Shown here in pieces: positions 1 to 8,742 of a DNA stretch of 64,000 nucleotides. Positions within the stretch are counted from its first letter, which is position 1, and each line of letters begins with the position of its first letter. A program made the position numbers and the translations under genes. The DNA lies in the NCBI RefSeq assembly GCF_004217135.1, contig NZ_SHKK01000001.1:3100001-3164000 (forward strand), written 5' to 3'. Below the pieces are notes generated by a model. The model had not been told where the DNA came from. It did not search any database and saw nothing but the letters and a program-made list of their open reading frames with translations. This stretch comes from Micromonospora violae (GTDB lineage Bacteria > Actinomycetota > Actinomycetes > Mycobacteriales > Micromonosporaceae).

Positions 1-235
1 TGTCCCCGATGGGGGCTACCGGGCGGGCCGCGGTGCGGTACGTCCCGGCGCCGGGACGGGGTGCGATGAGTCCGCGCTGGGCGAGCAGCGCCAGCGCCGC
101 GGAGACGGTGGTGCCGCTCGCGGCGAAGCGCCGCACCAGCTCGCGGTGGGTCGCGATGCGGGTGCCCTCCGGCAGTAGCGCTATCTCCTGGGCGATGGAC
201 TCCGCCAGGAGTCGGGAACTGCTACTGTTTGACAT
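1..235 (-). CDS. MocR/GntR-type regulator, N-terminal part (cut by window edge)
   Basis: About 78 codons run off the left edge. The visible part is a winged helix-turn-helix of the GntR type (helix with THRELVRRFA, then TTVSAALALLAQRGLI and a wing with RPGAGTY). In this family that domain normally precedes an aminotransferase-like fold (MocR/PdxR) or another effector domain; the second half is not in the window, so the subgroup is inference. The ATG at 235 overlaps the ATG of the divergent transporter gene inside a CATG palindrome, so one of the two starts may be wrong or one mRNA may be leaderless. Divergence from a metabolite-exporter gene suggests local control of that gene. Confidence 0.7.
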   Translation of the reverse strand, partial: MSNSSSSRLLAESIAQEIALLPEGTRIATHRELVRRFAASGTTVSAALALLAQRGLIAPRPGAGTYRTAARPVAPIGD

Positions 236-1136
236 GAGTACGGAGAATAGCGCTATCACCCTGGTCCGGATATCACCACTCGCGAGCGGGACGGTGTTCG
301 CCGCGCTCGGCGTGCTGAGCTTCTCGTTCAGCTTCCCGGCGACGCACTGGGCGCTCGACGGGTTCGGGCCGTGGAGCGCCACGGGGGTTCGCGGTGTGCT
401 CGCCGCGGTCATCGCGCTCATCGCTCTCCTCGCCACCCGCGCGCCGTTGCCGGCCACCAGCGACTGGCCAGCCCTCGCCGTGGTGGCAGCCGGCTGCGTG
501 ATCGGCTTTCCGCTGCTCACCACGTTCGCTCTGCAGACCTCGACCACGGCCCACTCCGCCGTTGTCATCGGGGCGCTGCCCATGGCCACCGCGACGATCT
601 CCGCGCTGCGCACCGGGCGCCGCCCGTCGAAGCCGTTCTGGGTGGCGGCGTCGATCGGCGCGGCCACGGTCATCGCGTTCACCATCTCGCAGAACCACGG
701 CCGGCCCACGATCGCCGACCTCTACCTGTTCGGCGCGTTGCTGGTCTGCGCCGCGGGCTACGCCGAAGGCGGGCGGCTCTCCGCGCACATGCCCGGCTGG
801 CAGGTCATCGCGTGGGGCGTCGTCCTCGCGGCACCGGTCAGCCTCGCCGTGTGCGCCGTCGCGCTTCCGCACGAACCGGTGCGCCTGACGGCCGAGGCCA
901 TCGGCGGTATGGCGTACATCGCGGCCATCTCTCAGTTCGGCGGATTCGTGGTCTGGTATCGCGGCATGGGCCTCATCGGGGTAGCGCGCGCGAGCCAACT
1001 CCAACTCGCCCAGCCGCTGCTGACCCTGGTGTGGGCGGTCCTGCTGCTGGGCGAACACCTCAGCGCCATGGTGCCGCTGACCGCGGCCGTCGTTCTCTGC
1101 TGCATCGTCGTCACACAACGGGCCAGGACAGCATGA
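234..1136 (+). CDS. EamA/DMT-family membrane transporter
   Basis: Drug/metabolite transporter superfamily protein of 300 residues, close to the family norm for two EamA repeats with about ten membrane helices. Hydrophobic segments recur through the whole length, with the second-repeat signature near the end (GVARASQLQLAQPLLTLVWA). Family members export small metabolites or amino acids; the substrate cannot be read here. The ATG at 234 has no good Shine-Dalgarno and overlaps the divergent start. A GTG at 294, preceded by GAGCGGGA, would give 280 residues and is a serious alternative. A possible -35 TTGACA lies at 229-234, which would fit the downstream start better. Confidence 0.85.
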   Translation: MSTENSAITLVRISPLASGTVFAALGVLSFSFSFPATHWALDGFGPWSATGVRGVLAAVIALIALLATRAPLPATSDWPALAVVAAGCVIGFPLLTTFALQTSTTAHSAVVIGALPMATATISALRTGRRPSKPFWVAASIGAATVIAFTISQNHGRPTIADLYLFGALLVCAAGYAEGGRLSAHMPGWQVIAWGVVLAAPVSLAVCAVALPHEPVRLTAEAIGGMAYIAAISQFGGFVVWYRGMGLIGVARASQLQLAQPLLTLVWAVLLLGEHLSAMVPLTAAVVLCCIVVTQRARTA

Positions 1137-1513
1137 ATTCACTCAAGCAGACCAGACCGGAGCTCGTCCACCATCTCGTACCGGATGCGCTGTGGGAGCT
1201 GTTCCGGCAGATCGTCCCGGTCACGGTCGTACGCCGGCCGCAGGGTGGCGGCCGGCGCCGCGCGGACGACCGGCAGGTGCTGGCGGCGATCGTCTACGTC
1301 GCCCGCACCGACCGTGCGTGGCGGCAGATCCCCGAGAGCTTCGGGGTGTCCTGGCCGACCGTCTATCGGCGGTTCGCGGAATGGCGTCAGGCTCAGGTGT
1401 GGACCCGCCTGCTGCAGTTGGTGGCGGAGCGCCACCACGACAACGACGAATTCAACTGGGCGCGGCGGGTGATCGGGGCGGTGTACTCGCGAGCGGCACG
1501 GGACGGACGTTGA
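1133..1513 (+). pseudogene. IS5-family transposase N-terminal remnant (DUF4096-like)
   Basis: A 126-residue ORF matching only the N-terminal domain of IS5-family transposases: WELFRQIVPV, then RRRADDRQVLAAIVYV and WRQIPESFGVSWPTVYRRF. The DDE catalytic part of about 130 further residues is absent, and no continuing frame is seen after 1513, so this is most likely a dead fragment or orfA of a frameshifting element whose orfB is lost. Its ATG overlaps the stop of the upstream transporter (ATGA), so it would be translated with that gene. A 12-bp perfect palindrome (GGAGACGTCTCC, 1529-1540) follows. No terminal inverted repeats could be identified. Confidence 0.7.
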
Positions 1514-1598
1514 TGCGTGGCTCGGCCCGGAGACGTCTCCACGTGGCTATGGCGCTCATCCCGGACCAGAAGCGGCGACACGGTGGGCGGGCCGGGCA

Positions 1599-2321
1599 TC
1601 AGTGCGGGTCTGTCGGCTTGCGCGCGAGGATGAGCCGGCACCGAGGGCTGCCATCGCGGCGCTGTCCCAGAACGGTCAGGGCGGGTGTCGTCACGGTGAA
1701 GCCGGCCGCTGTCAGGTCGTCGCGGACGGCGGGCAGCGGGCTGGTGCGGTAGTACATGACGAACGGGGGTCGCCACACGGCGTTGCGGACCCGCATCGCC
1801 AGGTCGAATCCGAGCGTGGCCCAGTGCGCGGTCGAGGTCAGCGGCGGCGGCGCACCGATCGGGAAGGCGAAGATCCCGCCGGGCCGCAGCGCGCGGTAGA
1901 CCCCCTCGAAGAGCGCCGGTCGCTCGGTGGGCAGGAAATGCCCGAGCGCCCCGAAGCTGACCGCCAGGTCGAAGTGTTCGCTGAAGGGCAGGGCCCGAGC
2001 GTCGGCCTGGACCCACGTGGCGTCCGGCTGGGCGCTGCGCGCCTGCTCGAGCATGCCAGCGCTGAAGTCCACGCCCGTGATGCCTGCTCGGCACACGGAC
2101 TTCAGAACCATCAGGCCCGCGCCGGTGCCACAGCACACGTCCAGCCCTCGGTCGAACGGCCCGAGCTCGGACAGCGCGTCGGCGCTCGCGCCGAGGTAGC
2201 TGTCCGGCGTCCGGAAGGGCGTGTGGTCGAACTTCGGGGCCAGCAGGTCATAGCCGCGCTCGACCGAAGAGAACGCCTGGACGCAGAGTTCCCGCAGCGA
2301 CGGACCCTGAGGCGAAAACAC
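1599..2321 (-). CDS. Class I SAM-dependent methyltransferase
   Basis: A 240-residue Rossmann-fold methyltransferase. Motif I is LDVCCGTGAG, followed by the acidic residue of motif II (ITGVDFSAGML), motif III around VQADARALPF and motif IV near FDLAVSFGALGHF; this order is typical of UbiE-like Methyltransf_11/25 domains. Substrate unknown. The GTG at 2321 begins just before SPQGPSLRELC; the open frame extends further upstream only as antisense of the neighbouring GTPase gene, so the longer version was rejected. It lies 86 nt downstream of the TetM-like gene on the same strand and may be co-transcribed with it. Confidence 0.85.
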   Translation of the reverse strand: MFSPQGPSLRELCVQAFSSVERGYDLLAPKFDHTPFRTPDSYLGASADALSELGPFDRGLDVCCGTGAGLMVLKSVCRAGITGVDFSAGMLEQARSAQPDATWVQADARALPFSEHFDLAVSFGALGHFLPTERPALFEGVYRALRPGGIFAFPIGAPPPLTSTAHWATLGFDLAMRVRNAVWRPPFVMYYRTSPLPAVRDDLTAAGFTVTTPALTVLGQRRDGSPRCRLILARKPTDPH

Positions 2322-2407
2322 CAGCCGAGGGTACCCCCGGCCGGGCCCCGAACGCCGAGCGCGACCCTCGGGTGGATCGGCGGCCACGCCGTGACGCCCG
2401 GTCCGGC

Positions 2408-4363
2408 CTACCGGGGTACGGCGCGAAACCACGCCTCCCGGTCGCCCGGGTCGGGTCCGCGCCGGGGCAACGTCGGCGGGTCCTCGCCGCTCACCGGCGC
2501 GTGGTGGTCGAAGCTGGTGGTCAGGACGGCCTCGCCACCGGTGAGGTCGGGAAGGGCGGCGACGACCTGCGGCACCCGCGCGGACGGCAGCGTGCCGCTC
2601 ACCTCGAGGTACCCGCCGGCGACGGCGGTGGCGTCGACGACCGCGCCGAGCCGCCCCAGCGCCGCCATCACCGTCTCCACCGCGTACGAGGGGAGGTTCA
2701 CGTCGAACCGCTCGATCGGTTGGCACACCCGAGTGCCGGCCCGGCACAGGGCCGCGGCGACCACGACCGGGGCGAGGTTGCGGAAGTCCGCAGCTACCGT
2801 CGAGATGGACTTGTCGAACTTCTGGTGCGGCCTGCTCTGTCGCGGCCAGTACCGGGAGGCGGTCATGGTGACCGTGCAGTCGGTGACCGGCCACCCGTAC
2901 CGGCCCTGCCGCAGCGCCGCCCGTACCCCCTCCTCCGTGGCGGCGACGAAGGCCGGTGGGAGCCGACCGGGCTCGACGCCGGGGCGGAACTCGACGCCGT
3001 GCCCGACCGGGGCGGCATCGATGCGCAGTCCCAGCCCGGCGAGGTAGGGGTTGCCGCGCTCGCGCACCCGCTCCTCGGCGGTTCCGGACCCGGCCACCCG
3101 TTCGATGCAGGCCGTCAGCGTGCCGGAGAACCGCACCCGCACGCCGTACCGGTCCTCCATGAGCGCGGCCAGCACCTCCTTCTGCACCTCGCCGTGCAGG
3201 CGGACCACCGCCTCAGCCTGCTGCTCGTCGAGGCGCAGATCCACCAACGGGTCCTCGTCGGCCAACTCGGCCAGACCAGCGAACATCGCCAGACGCTGCG
3301 TCGGGTCCACCGGCTCGACGACCGCCTGCCTGGTCGGCGGCGGGAACCGGTAGACGTCCCGCCGCGGCGGGTCCCCGACGTGCTCGCCGATCCGGGCCGA
3401 CAGGCCGCGCACCGCGGCGATCTGCCCGGCGGACACCGACGGACGCACCTGGGCGCCCGCGGGCTCGACGACGGCGATCTGGGTCACCGTCTGAGGGTGG
3501 GCGTCGGCGAGGCGCACCCGGTCCCGCACGCTCAGCCGCCCGGACCACAACCGCAGCCAGGCTCGCCGGCCCTGCCCGTCCCGATCAACGGCGAAGACCG
3601 TCCCCGAGAGGGCGCCCTCCCGCTGCGGGGAATGCGGCAGCAGGTCGGCGAGCAGGTCGCACAGCTGCCGCACCCCGGCACCGGTGATCGCCGAGCCGCA
3701 CACGAGCGGGCTGAGTCGGGCGTGGCGTACCGCGTTGCGGAGCGCCCGCCGGGCGTCGCGGGCGCGGACCGGCTCGTCCGCCAGCCACCGCGTCGCCACC
3801 GCGTCGTCGACCTCCGCCACCGCCTGCACCACCGATTCGGCGTCGAGGCCCACCGCGCGCACCCGGGCGTCGCGCGTACCCTGGCCGACGACCGTGGTGA
3901 GCACGACCGGACGGACCCCGAGCCGGTGGCCCACCTGGGCCACCACCCGGTCGACGTCGGCACCGCGGCGGTCCACCTTGTTGAGAAAGAACACCGTCGG
4001 TACGCCGATGCGGCGCAGCGCCCGCCAGATCGCCACGGTCTGCGGCTGCACGCCCTCCACGCTCGACACCACGAGCACGGCGGCATCCAGCACGGCCAGC
4101 GACCGCTCGACCTCCGCGATGAAATCGGGGTGGCCGGGGGTGTCCAGCAGGTTGACGGTCAGATCACCGATCGCGATCGACGTGACGGCCGCCCGGATGG
4201 TGATGCCGCGCCGACGCTCCAACTCCATCGAATCGGTCCGCGTCGTGCCGGCGTCGACGCTGCCCAACCGGGACACGGCACCAGCCTCGTAGAGGAGGCG
4301 TTCGGTCAGGCTGGTCTTTCCGGCATCAACATGGGCGACGATTCCGAGGTTCACCAATGCCAC
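2408..4363 (-). CDS. TetM/OtrA-like ribosomal protection GTPase
   Basis: A translational GTPase of 651 residues, the length of TetM/OtrA-type proteins and shorter than EF-G. All G motifs are present: G1 AHVDAGKT near residue 12, G2 in RRRGITIRAA, G3 DTPGHPD, G4 NKVD. A C-terminal EF-G IV/V-like part follows. Family members bind the ribosome and release tetracycline; many actinomycete homologues are of untested function, so resistance is inference. The GTG at 4363 sits after GTGGAG and starts VALVNLGIVAH, matching the family N-terminus; a second GTG at 4354 is possible. No other resistance gene is adjacent. Confidence 0.88.
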   Translation of the reverse strand: MALVNLGIVAHVDAGKTSLTERLLYEAGAVSRLGSVDAGTTRTDSMELERRRGITIRAAVTSIAIGDLTVNLLDTPGHPDFIAEVERSLAVLDAAVLVVSSVEGVQPQTVAIWRALRRIGVPTVFFLNKVDRRGADVDRVVAQVGHRLGVRPVVLTTVVGQGTRDARVRAVGLDAESVVQAVAEVDDAVATRWLADEPVRARDARRALRNAVRHARLSPLVCGSAITGAGVRQLCDLLADLLPHSPQREGALSGTVFAVDRDGQGRRAWLRLWSGRLSVRDRVRLADAHPQTVTQIAVVEPAGAQVRPSVSAGQIAAVRGLSARIGEHVGDPPRRDVYRFPPPTRQAVVEPVDPTQRLAMFAGLAELADEDPLVDLRLDEQQAEAVVRLHGEVQKEVLAALMEDRYGVRVRFSGTLTACIERVAGSGTAEERVRERGNPYLAGLGLRIDAAPVGHGVEFRPGVEPGRLPPAFVAATEEGVRAALRQGRYGWPVTDCTVTMTASRYWPRQSRPHQKFDKSISTVAADFRNLAPVVVAAALCRAGTRVCQPIERFDVNLPSYAVETVMAALGRLGAVVDATAVAGGYLEVSGTLPSARVPQVVAALPDLTGGEAVLTTSFDHHAPVSGEDPPTLPRRGPDPGDREAWFRAVPR

Positions 4364-4535
4364 AGCAGAACTCCACGATAGGACGGTCAAGGGTCCGAAG
4401 CGTGGAAGCTGCTCGCATTGTCGCTCCTCGTCGTGGTCGCGGCGCCGACGCCGATGACGGACGTGCGGCGGTGAGCCGTCGCCAGGTTCGCACACCCGCC
4501 ACGACCGCCACCACCGAATTCGGTGTGCCGGGCAG

Positions 4536-5564
4536 TCAGCGTTCCGATGCCGCCGACCGGAGCCCGGCGCGACGACGCCGGAGAGCGGTCTCGAGCAAGG
4601 CCGGGGGCCGGTATTCCTGGTCGAGCGCGGTGACATCGGTGCCCGGCGCGACGATCTCGTCGATCCGGTCGAGGAGGTCGTCGGACAGTTCGACGTGGGC
4701 CCCGGCCAGAAGGTCGTCGAGGTGTTCCATGGTGCGCGGGCCGAGGAGCGCGGCGCTGACGCCCGGGTGGGCGGTGGTGAAGGCCATGGCCAGGTGGGTC
4801 ATGGGCAGGCCGGCCTCCTTCGCGAGCGGGACGAGCTGTTCGACGACGTCGATGCGGCGCTCGTCGGACAGGTGACGGGAGAACTGGACGCGCTTGAGGT
4901 CGTTGTCACCGCCCTTGCGCACCCGGCCGGTCAGCAGGCCCTGGCCGAACGGGCCCCACACCATGACCCCCATCCCGTACTCCTGCGCGAGCGGCAGGAC
5001 CTCCCGCTCGATGCCGCGGTTCAGGATCGAGTACGGCGGCTGCTCGGTGCGCAACCGCTGCAGCCCGGCGCGTTCGGCTACCCACTGGGCCTGGACGATC
5101 ATCGAGGCGGGTGTGGTCGACGAGCCGATGGCGCGCACCTTGCCGGCCCTGACGAGGTCGGTCAGGACGGACAGGGTCTCCTCCAGGTCGGTGTCCGGGT
5201 CGGGCCGTTGGAGCTGGTAGACGTCGATGTGGTCGGTGCCGAGCCGGCGCAGGGAGTTCTCGACGGCGGTGGTGATCCAGCGGCGGGAGGCGCCCTTCTG
5301 GTTGGGGCCCTCGCCCATGGGCAGGCCGACCTTGGTGGCCAGGACCACCTCGTCGCGGCGGCCCTTCAGGGCTTTTCCGACGATGTCCTCCGAGTCGGCG
5401 TAGCGGTCGGCGGTGTCGATGAGGTTGATCCCGGCGTCGATCGCCTTGTGAATGATCCGGACCGACTCGCCCGGGTCGTTGCCCATCTGGCTGGCGAACA
5501 TCAGCGTGCCGAGGCCGTAGGGGCTGACCTTGATCCCGGTCCGCCCGAGGTTGCGGTACTTCAT
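4536..5564 (-). CDS. Aldo/keto reductase
   Basis: A 342-residue NADPH-dependent oxidoreductase of the aldo/keto reductase superfamily, a TIM-barrel cytosolic enzyme. Seen: the N-terminal RNLGRTGIKVSPYGLGT, the catalytic Asp/Tyr region (LIDTADRYADSE), the catalytic Lys (LATKVG) and the cofactor-binding end (STTPASMI and later LLGPRT). The usual His of the tetrad is replaced by Gln in VYQLQRPDP, as in several AKR subfamilies such as AKR11/AKR13 (family recollection). ATG at 5564 is preceded by AAGGAG at good spacing. It is divergent from an XRE-type regulator, a common pairing in actinomycetes, so that regulator probably controls it. Confidence 0.92.
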   Translation of the reverse strand: MKYRNLGRTGIKVSPYGLGTLMFASQMGNDPGESVRIIHKAIDAGINLIDTADRYADSEDIVGKALKGRRDEVVLATKVGLPMGEGPNQKGASRRWITTAVENSLRRLGTDHIDVYQLQRPDPDTDLEETLSVLTDLVRAGKVRAIGSSTTPASMIVQAQWVAERAGLQRLRTEQPPYSILNRGIEREVLPLAQEYGMGVMVWGPFGQGLLTGRVRKGGDNDLKRVQFSRHLSDERRIDVVEQLVPLAKEAGLPMTHLAMAFTTAHPGVSAALLGPRTMEHLDDLLAGAHVELSDDLLDRIDEIVAPGTDVTALDQEYRPPALLETALRRRRAGLRSAASER

Positions 5565-5729
5565 GAACGTGCTCCTTCGGCGCTGAGCGGCGGGTGGGCC
5601 CCCGCCGGCCACCGGCCCTCGGCCGGTACACCCACCGTTCACGGCTGCGCGGGCATGGACCAGTACCCGCCGCAGCCGGTGGACCCGCAGTACCAGGATC
5701 GGACGCGGCCGATCGGCGATACTCGGGAG

Positions 5730-6587
5730 ATGACCGGAGCCACGGGTCTCGGTAGGGCTCTGCACGTCTGGCGGGATCGCACCAAACCGGCCGAGGTCGG
5801 CCTGCCGGACGGCGGAGGCCGGCGCGCACCCGGCCTGCGGCGTGAGGAACTCGCGCTGCTCGCCGGCTTGTCCGTCGACTACATCGTGCGGCTCGAACAG
5901 GGCAGGTCGACGAATCCGTCCCCGCAGGTCCTGTCCGCGTTGGCTCGGGCGTTGCGGCTGGCAACGGCGGAGCGTGAGCACCTTTTCGTGCTCGCCGGTC
6001 AGGCGGTGCCGAGCGCCGGGCAGGTTTCCGATCATGTGCCGGCAGGCGTCCAGCGCCTGCTCGATCGACTGACCAGCACACCGCTGAGTGTGTACGACGC
6101 CACCTGGAACCTCATCACGTGGAACCCGTTGTGGGCGGCACTGTTCGGTGACCCGCCACCGTCACGCGGCTTCGGCAGGAATGCGGTGTGGTGGTCCTTC
6201 GTCGCACCGCCCGCCGGATACCCTCAGGCGGTGAGCCGGGACACGGGTCACCGCGCGGCCTTCGTGTCCGACCTGCGAGCGGCGTCAGCCCGCTATCCGA
6301 AAGACGCTGGGCTGACCGCACTGGTCGATGAACTCCGTACCCGCAGCGCTGACTTCGCGGCCCTGTGGGATTCCGGCGTGGTGGGTGTGCACGAGTCCCT
6401 GACGAAAACGGTCCGGCACGCGAGCGTCGGTGAGCTCACCCTCGACTGCGACATCCTCGCCGCGCTCGGCACCGACCTGCGGATCCTGGCCTTCAGCGCG
6501 GCGGAGGGCAGCGAAACCGCCGAGCGGCTGCGGCTGCTGGACGTCATCGGCGTCCAGGCGCTGACGGGCGCCGGAACGGACAGGTGA
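5730..6587 (+). CDS. XRE-family regulator with MmyB-like ligand domain
   Basis: A 285-residue regulator. Residues about 30-85 form a Cro/C1-type helix-turn-helix (PGLRREELALLAGLSVDYIV, then LEQGR and QVLSALARAL). The rest matches the MmyB-like ligand-binding domain (WNLITWNPLWAALFGD; later RTRSADFAALWDS). Such proteins act as dimeric repressors or activators of an adjacent oxidoreductase gene. The ATG follows CGGGAG. The 165-bp gap to the divergent aldo/keto reductase gene presumably holds both promoters; no clear operator palindrome was picked out. Confidence 0.88.
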   Translation: MTGATGLGRALHVWRDRTKPAEVGLPDGGGRRAPGLRREELALLAGLSVDYIVRLEQGRSTNPSPQVLSALARALRLATAEREHLFVLAGQAVPSAGQVSDHVPAGVQRLLDRLTSTPLSVYDATWNLITWNPLWAALFGDPPPSRGFGRNAVWWSFVAPPAGYPQAVSRDTGHRAAFVSDLRAASARYPKDAGLTALVDELRTRSADFAALWDSGVVGVHESLTKTVRHASVGELTLDCDILAALGTDLRILAFSAAEGSETAERLRLLDVIGVQALTGAGTDR

Positions 6588-6643
6588 CGTCCGCGTCAAC
6601 ACCGACGTCAACCGCACCGACCGGAAGACCGACACGGCGTCAC

Positions 6644-6913
6644 TCAGTCACTCTCGTCGACGAACTTGTAGTAGCTCATCCGGAAGCGCTGCAGCAGAGC
6701 CCGCATGAAGTCCGGGCCGGCCTCCGGCGACACGCGCTCCGCGCCGGCCGGAACGCCGTTGTCGTAAAATTTCTGCGCCAGGGCACCCCATTTCGGATCG
6801 AAGATGTCCAGCGACACCGGCTGGCCCGGTTGCCAACGGAACTCGGCCACCCGATTGTTGGTGTGCCGGGCGAAGCTGTACAGCGCCACCCGGGTCGGTG
6901 CCTGCTCGGTCAT
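6644..6913 (-). CDS. Small acidic protein downstream of kinase-like effector
   Basis: An 89-residue protein with no recognised family. It contains aromatic patches (VALYSFARHTNN, FRWQPGQPVSLDIFDPKWG, FRMSYYKFVDESD) and no signal peptide or membrane segment. The ATG at 6913 has a strong GGGAGG 6 nt upstream. It follows the kinase-like secretion substrate by 44 nt on the same strand and is the last gene of that operon. In polymorphic-toxin loci this position is usual for an immunity protein; that role is inference from position only. It could instead be a structural partner or an unrelated small protein. Confidence 0.65.
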   Translation of the reverse strand: MTEQAPTRVALYSFARHTNNRVAEFRWQPGQPVSLDIFDPKWGALAQKFYDNGVPAGAERVSPEAGPDFMRALLQRFRMSYYKFVDESD

Positions 6914-6957
6914 GCCTGCCTCCCTTGTCGTACCACGGCGTCCTCGGTCGTCGCGGG

Positions 6958-8742
6958 CTAACGGAACGCCCGCCACGCCTCGCCGGTGATCATGCCGCGA
7001 CTGCGGACCTCGTTGAAGCGGTCCATGGCGCCCGCCACCGCCTGGTCGCTCAGCCCGGTGGCGCGCAGCCGGTCGGCCAGCACGGCCGGGTCGGTCGCCT
7101 GGATCCGGGCCATCGTCTCCGGGCTGAGCTGCTGGTTCGTCAGCTGCTGGACGAATTCCGAGCGCAGCGGTTCGGCGTTCGACTCGGGGAAAGAATAGCC
7201 GTGGTCGATGGCGACCAGACGACCGTCGGGGGCGGTCAGATAGTTACCCTCGTGCCGGTCGGTGTTGCCGCTGATGTAGTCGAGCACCGCCATCTGCTCT
7301 TGTTCGGAGACGGTGTAGTCGGTGATGGGAAGGTCCGGTTCAGCGTTGTCCACGAACTCCTGCATCGAGCCGGGCCCGTGCGGGCCGTCCCAGGCGGCGG
7401 TCGTGGGCACCAGGTCGAAGCCGAGCTCCTCGTTGAGTCGGGAGGCGGCGACCTCCCGGGCGGCGAGTTCGTTCTCGGGGATCGAAGAGCGCACCTGGAC
7501 GAACTCGTTCTCCGGCACGTTGGGCTTGTACACGCCGTGCGTGCCGTCGGTGAACGTGACGTCGTAGGCGTCGTTGACGTGCCTACCGGGGTCGAGCTCG
7601 ACCATGCTCTGCACCTCCCTGCCGAGCAGTCGCAGCTCGGCCTCGCTGGCATGATCGGGCACGCCCGGCTCGGTGTTGGAACCGCCCCCCGGCGCGTCGG
7701 AGCCGTCGGGCTCGGCCGGCTCGTCGGCGTGGTGCGCGGGGCCGGTGTCGGGGCTCGGATCCCCCGACGGTCCGCCGTGCGCGGGGCCGCCGGCCGGCAC
7801 GCCCGGCCCACCCGGCCCACCCGGCTCGCCTGGCCAACCTGGCCCGCCGGGCCCACCCGGCCCGGTGCGCGCCGGTGGCGGCCAGCCGCCACCGGCGGGA
7901 TCGGGATAACCGCCCGGGCGCGGGGTCGGCGTGGACGGGTCGGGGGTGTCGGCTCCGCCAGGGGTACGCCGCAGGCCGTGCAGCGCCGACCGCAGGGTGT
8001 CGAGCAGTTCGCCGAGCTTGGACAGGATGGGTCGCAGCCGCTCGATGCTGCGGGCCAGGGCGAGGAGCAGCTCGCCGATCCTCGTGGCCCACTTGGCGAC
8101 CAGTGCGGAGACCTGTGTGGCCACCCACGGAGTGGCCAGGCCCAGGGTGAGGCCGGCTTCGGCGAGCCACTCCCAGAGCCGCACGGCGAGGATCGAGACG
8201 AAGTCAGCGATCAGGTCCCGCACCAGTTCCCGGACCAGGGCGACCAGCAGGCCCGCGCCCTCGACGACGGTGCCGATGAGGTCGGCGGAGTCCGCCATGC
8301 CGGTGAGGTGGCGCAAGTGCTGCTCGCTGTAGCGGCGGTACGCCTCGGACGCGGGACCGGTCCAGGTGGCGAGCTCGGTGCGTACCGCCTCGGACAGGGC
8401 GGTGGCCTGAGCGGCGACGTGCCGGGAGACGTTGTGCCAGGTCTGCGCGTACGCGGTGATCTGGTCCGGGTCGCCGGCGAGCCAGTCCAGCGCGTCGGAG
8501 AGGGGTTTGACGTGCTCGATGAGCCAGGCGACCCCCCAGGAGACGATCGACCCGATCGGGTCGACGCAGGTCACCAGAACCTCCATCGACGTGCCGACGC
8601 CGCCGATGGTCAGGTCGATCCACGACCCGTTCACGATGCCGTTGCGCAGATCGACGATGCTCTCGACGATGCCGATGCCGCTGTACCCGGTGGTGGTGTC
8701 CTGTCGGGCCGCGATCAGCGGGTTCGCCGCGTCGGTGCTCAC
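6958..8742 (-). CDS. WXG100-type secretion substrate with PI3/4-kinase-like C-terminal domain
   Basis: A 594-residue modular protein without a Sec signal. Residues about 60-260 are helical and contain a WxG element (ATWTGPASEAYRRYSEQH), as in WXG100/PPE substrates of type VII secretion. Residues about 285-370 are a Pro/Gly-rich, collagen-like linker. The C-terminus resembles PI3/4-kinase-like (HipA-related) folds: K406 in GVYKPN, a helix with ELAAREVAASRLN, a catalytic loop D495-R-H-E-G-N500 and D513-H-G as metal-binding motif. Expected function is phosphoryl or nucleotidyl transfer to a target; whether toxic is unknown. The start overlaps the stop of the preceding gene by 4 nt. Confidence 0.8.
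   Translation of the reverse strand: MSTDAANPLIAARQDTTTGYSGIGIVESIVDLRNGIVNGSWIDLTIGGVGTSMEVLVTCVDPIGSIVSWGVAWLIEHVKPLSDALDWLAGDPDQITAYAQTWHNVSRHVAAQATALSEAVRTELATWTGPASEAYRRYSEQHLRHLTGMADSADLIGTVVEGAGLLVALVRELVRDLIADFVSILAVRLWEWLAEAGLTLGLATPWVATQVSALVAKWATRIGELLLALARSIERLRPILSKLGELLDTLRSALHGLRRTPGGADTPDPSTPTPRPGGYPDPAGGGWPPPARTGPGGPGGPGWPGEPGGPGGPGVPAGGPAHGGPSGDPSPDTGPAHHADEPAEPDGSDAPGGGSNTEPGVPDHASEAELRLLGREVQSMVELDPGRHVNDAYDVTFTDGTHGVYKPNVPENEFVQVRSSIPENELAAREVAASRLNEELGFDLVPTTAAWDGPHGPGSMQEFVDNAEPDLPITDYTVSEQEQMAVLDYISGNTDRHEGNYLTAPDGRLVAIDHGYSFPESNAEPLRSEFVQQLTNQQLSPETMARIQATDPAVLADRLRATGLSDQAVAGAMDRFNEVRSRGMITGEAWRAFR

Noticed and set aside
2372..4381. 669-codon frame antisense to the TetM-like gene
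   Set aside because: Arg/His/Pro-rich composition with no domain; a third-position GC shadow of a gene with intact G motifs.
7790..7870. GC-rich tandem CCCACCCGG-like repeats
   Set aside because: They encode the Gly/Pro linker of the kinase-like effector and need no separate explanation.
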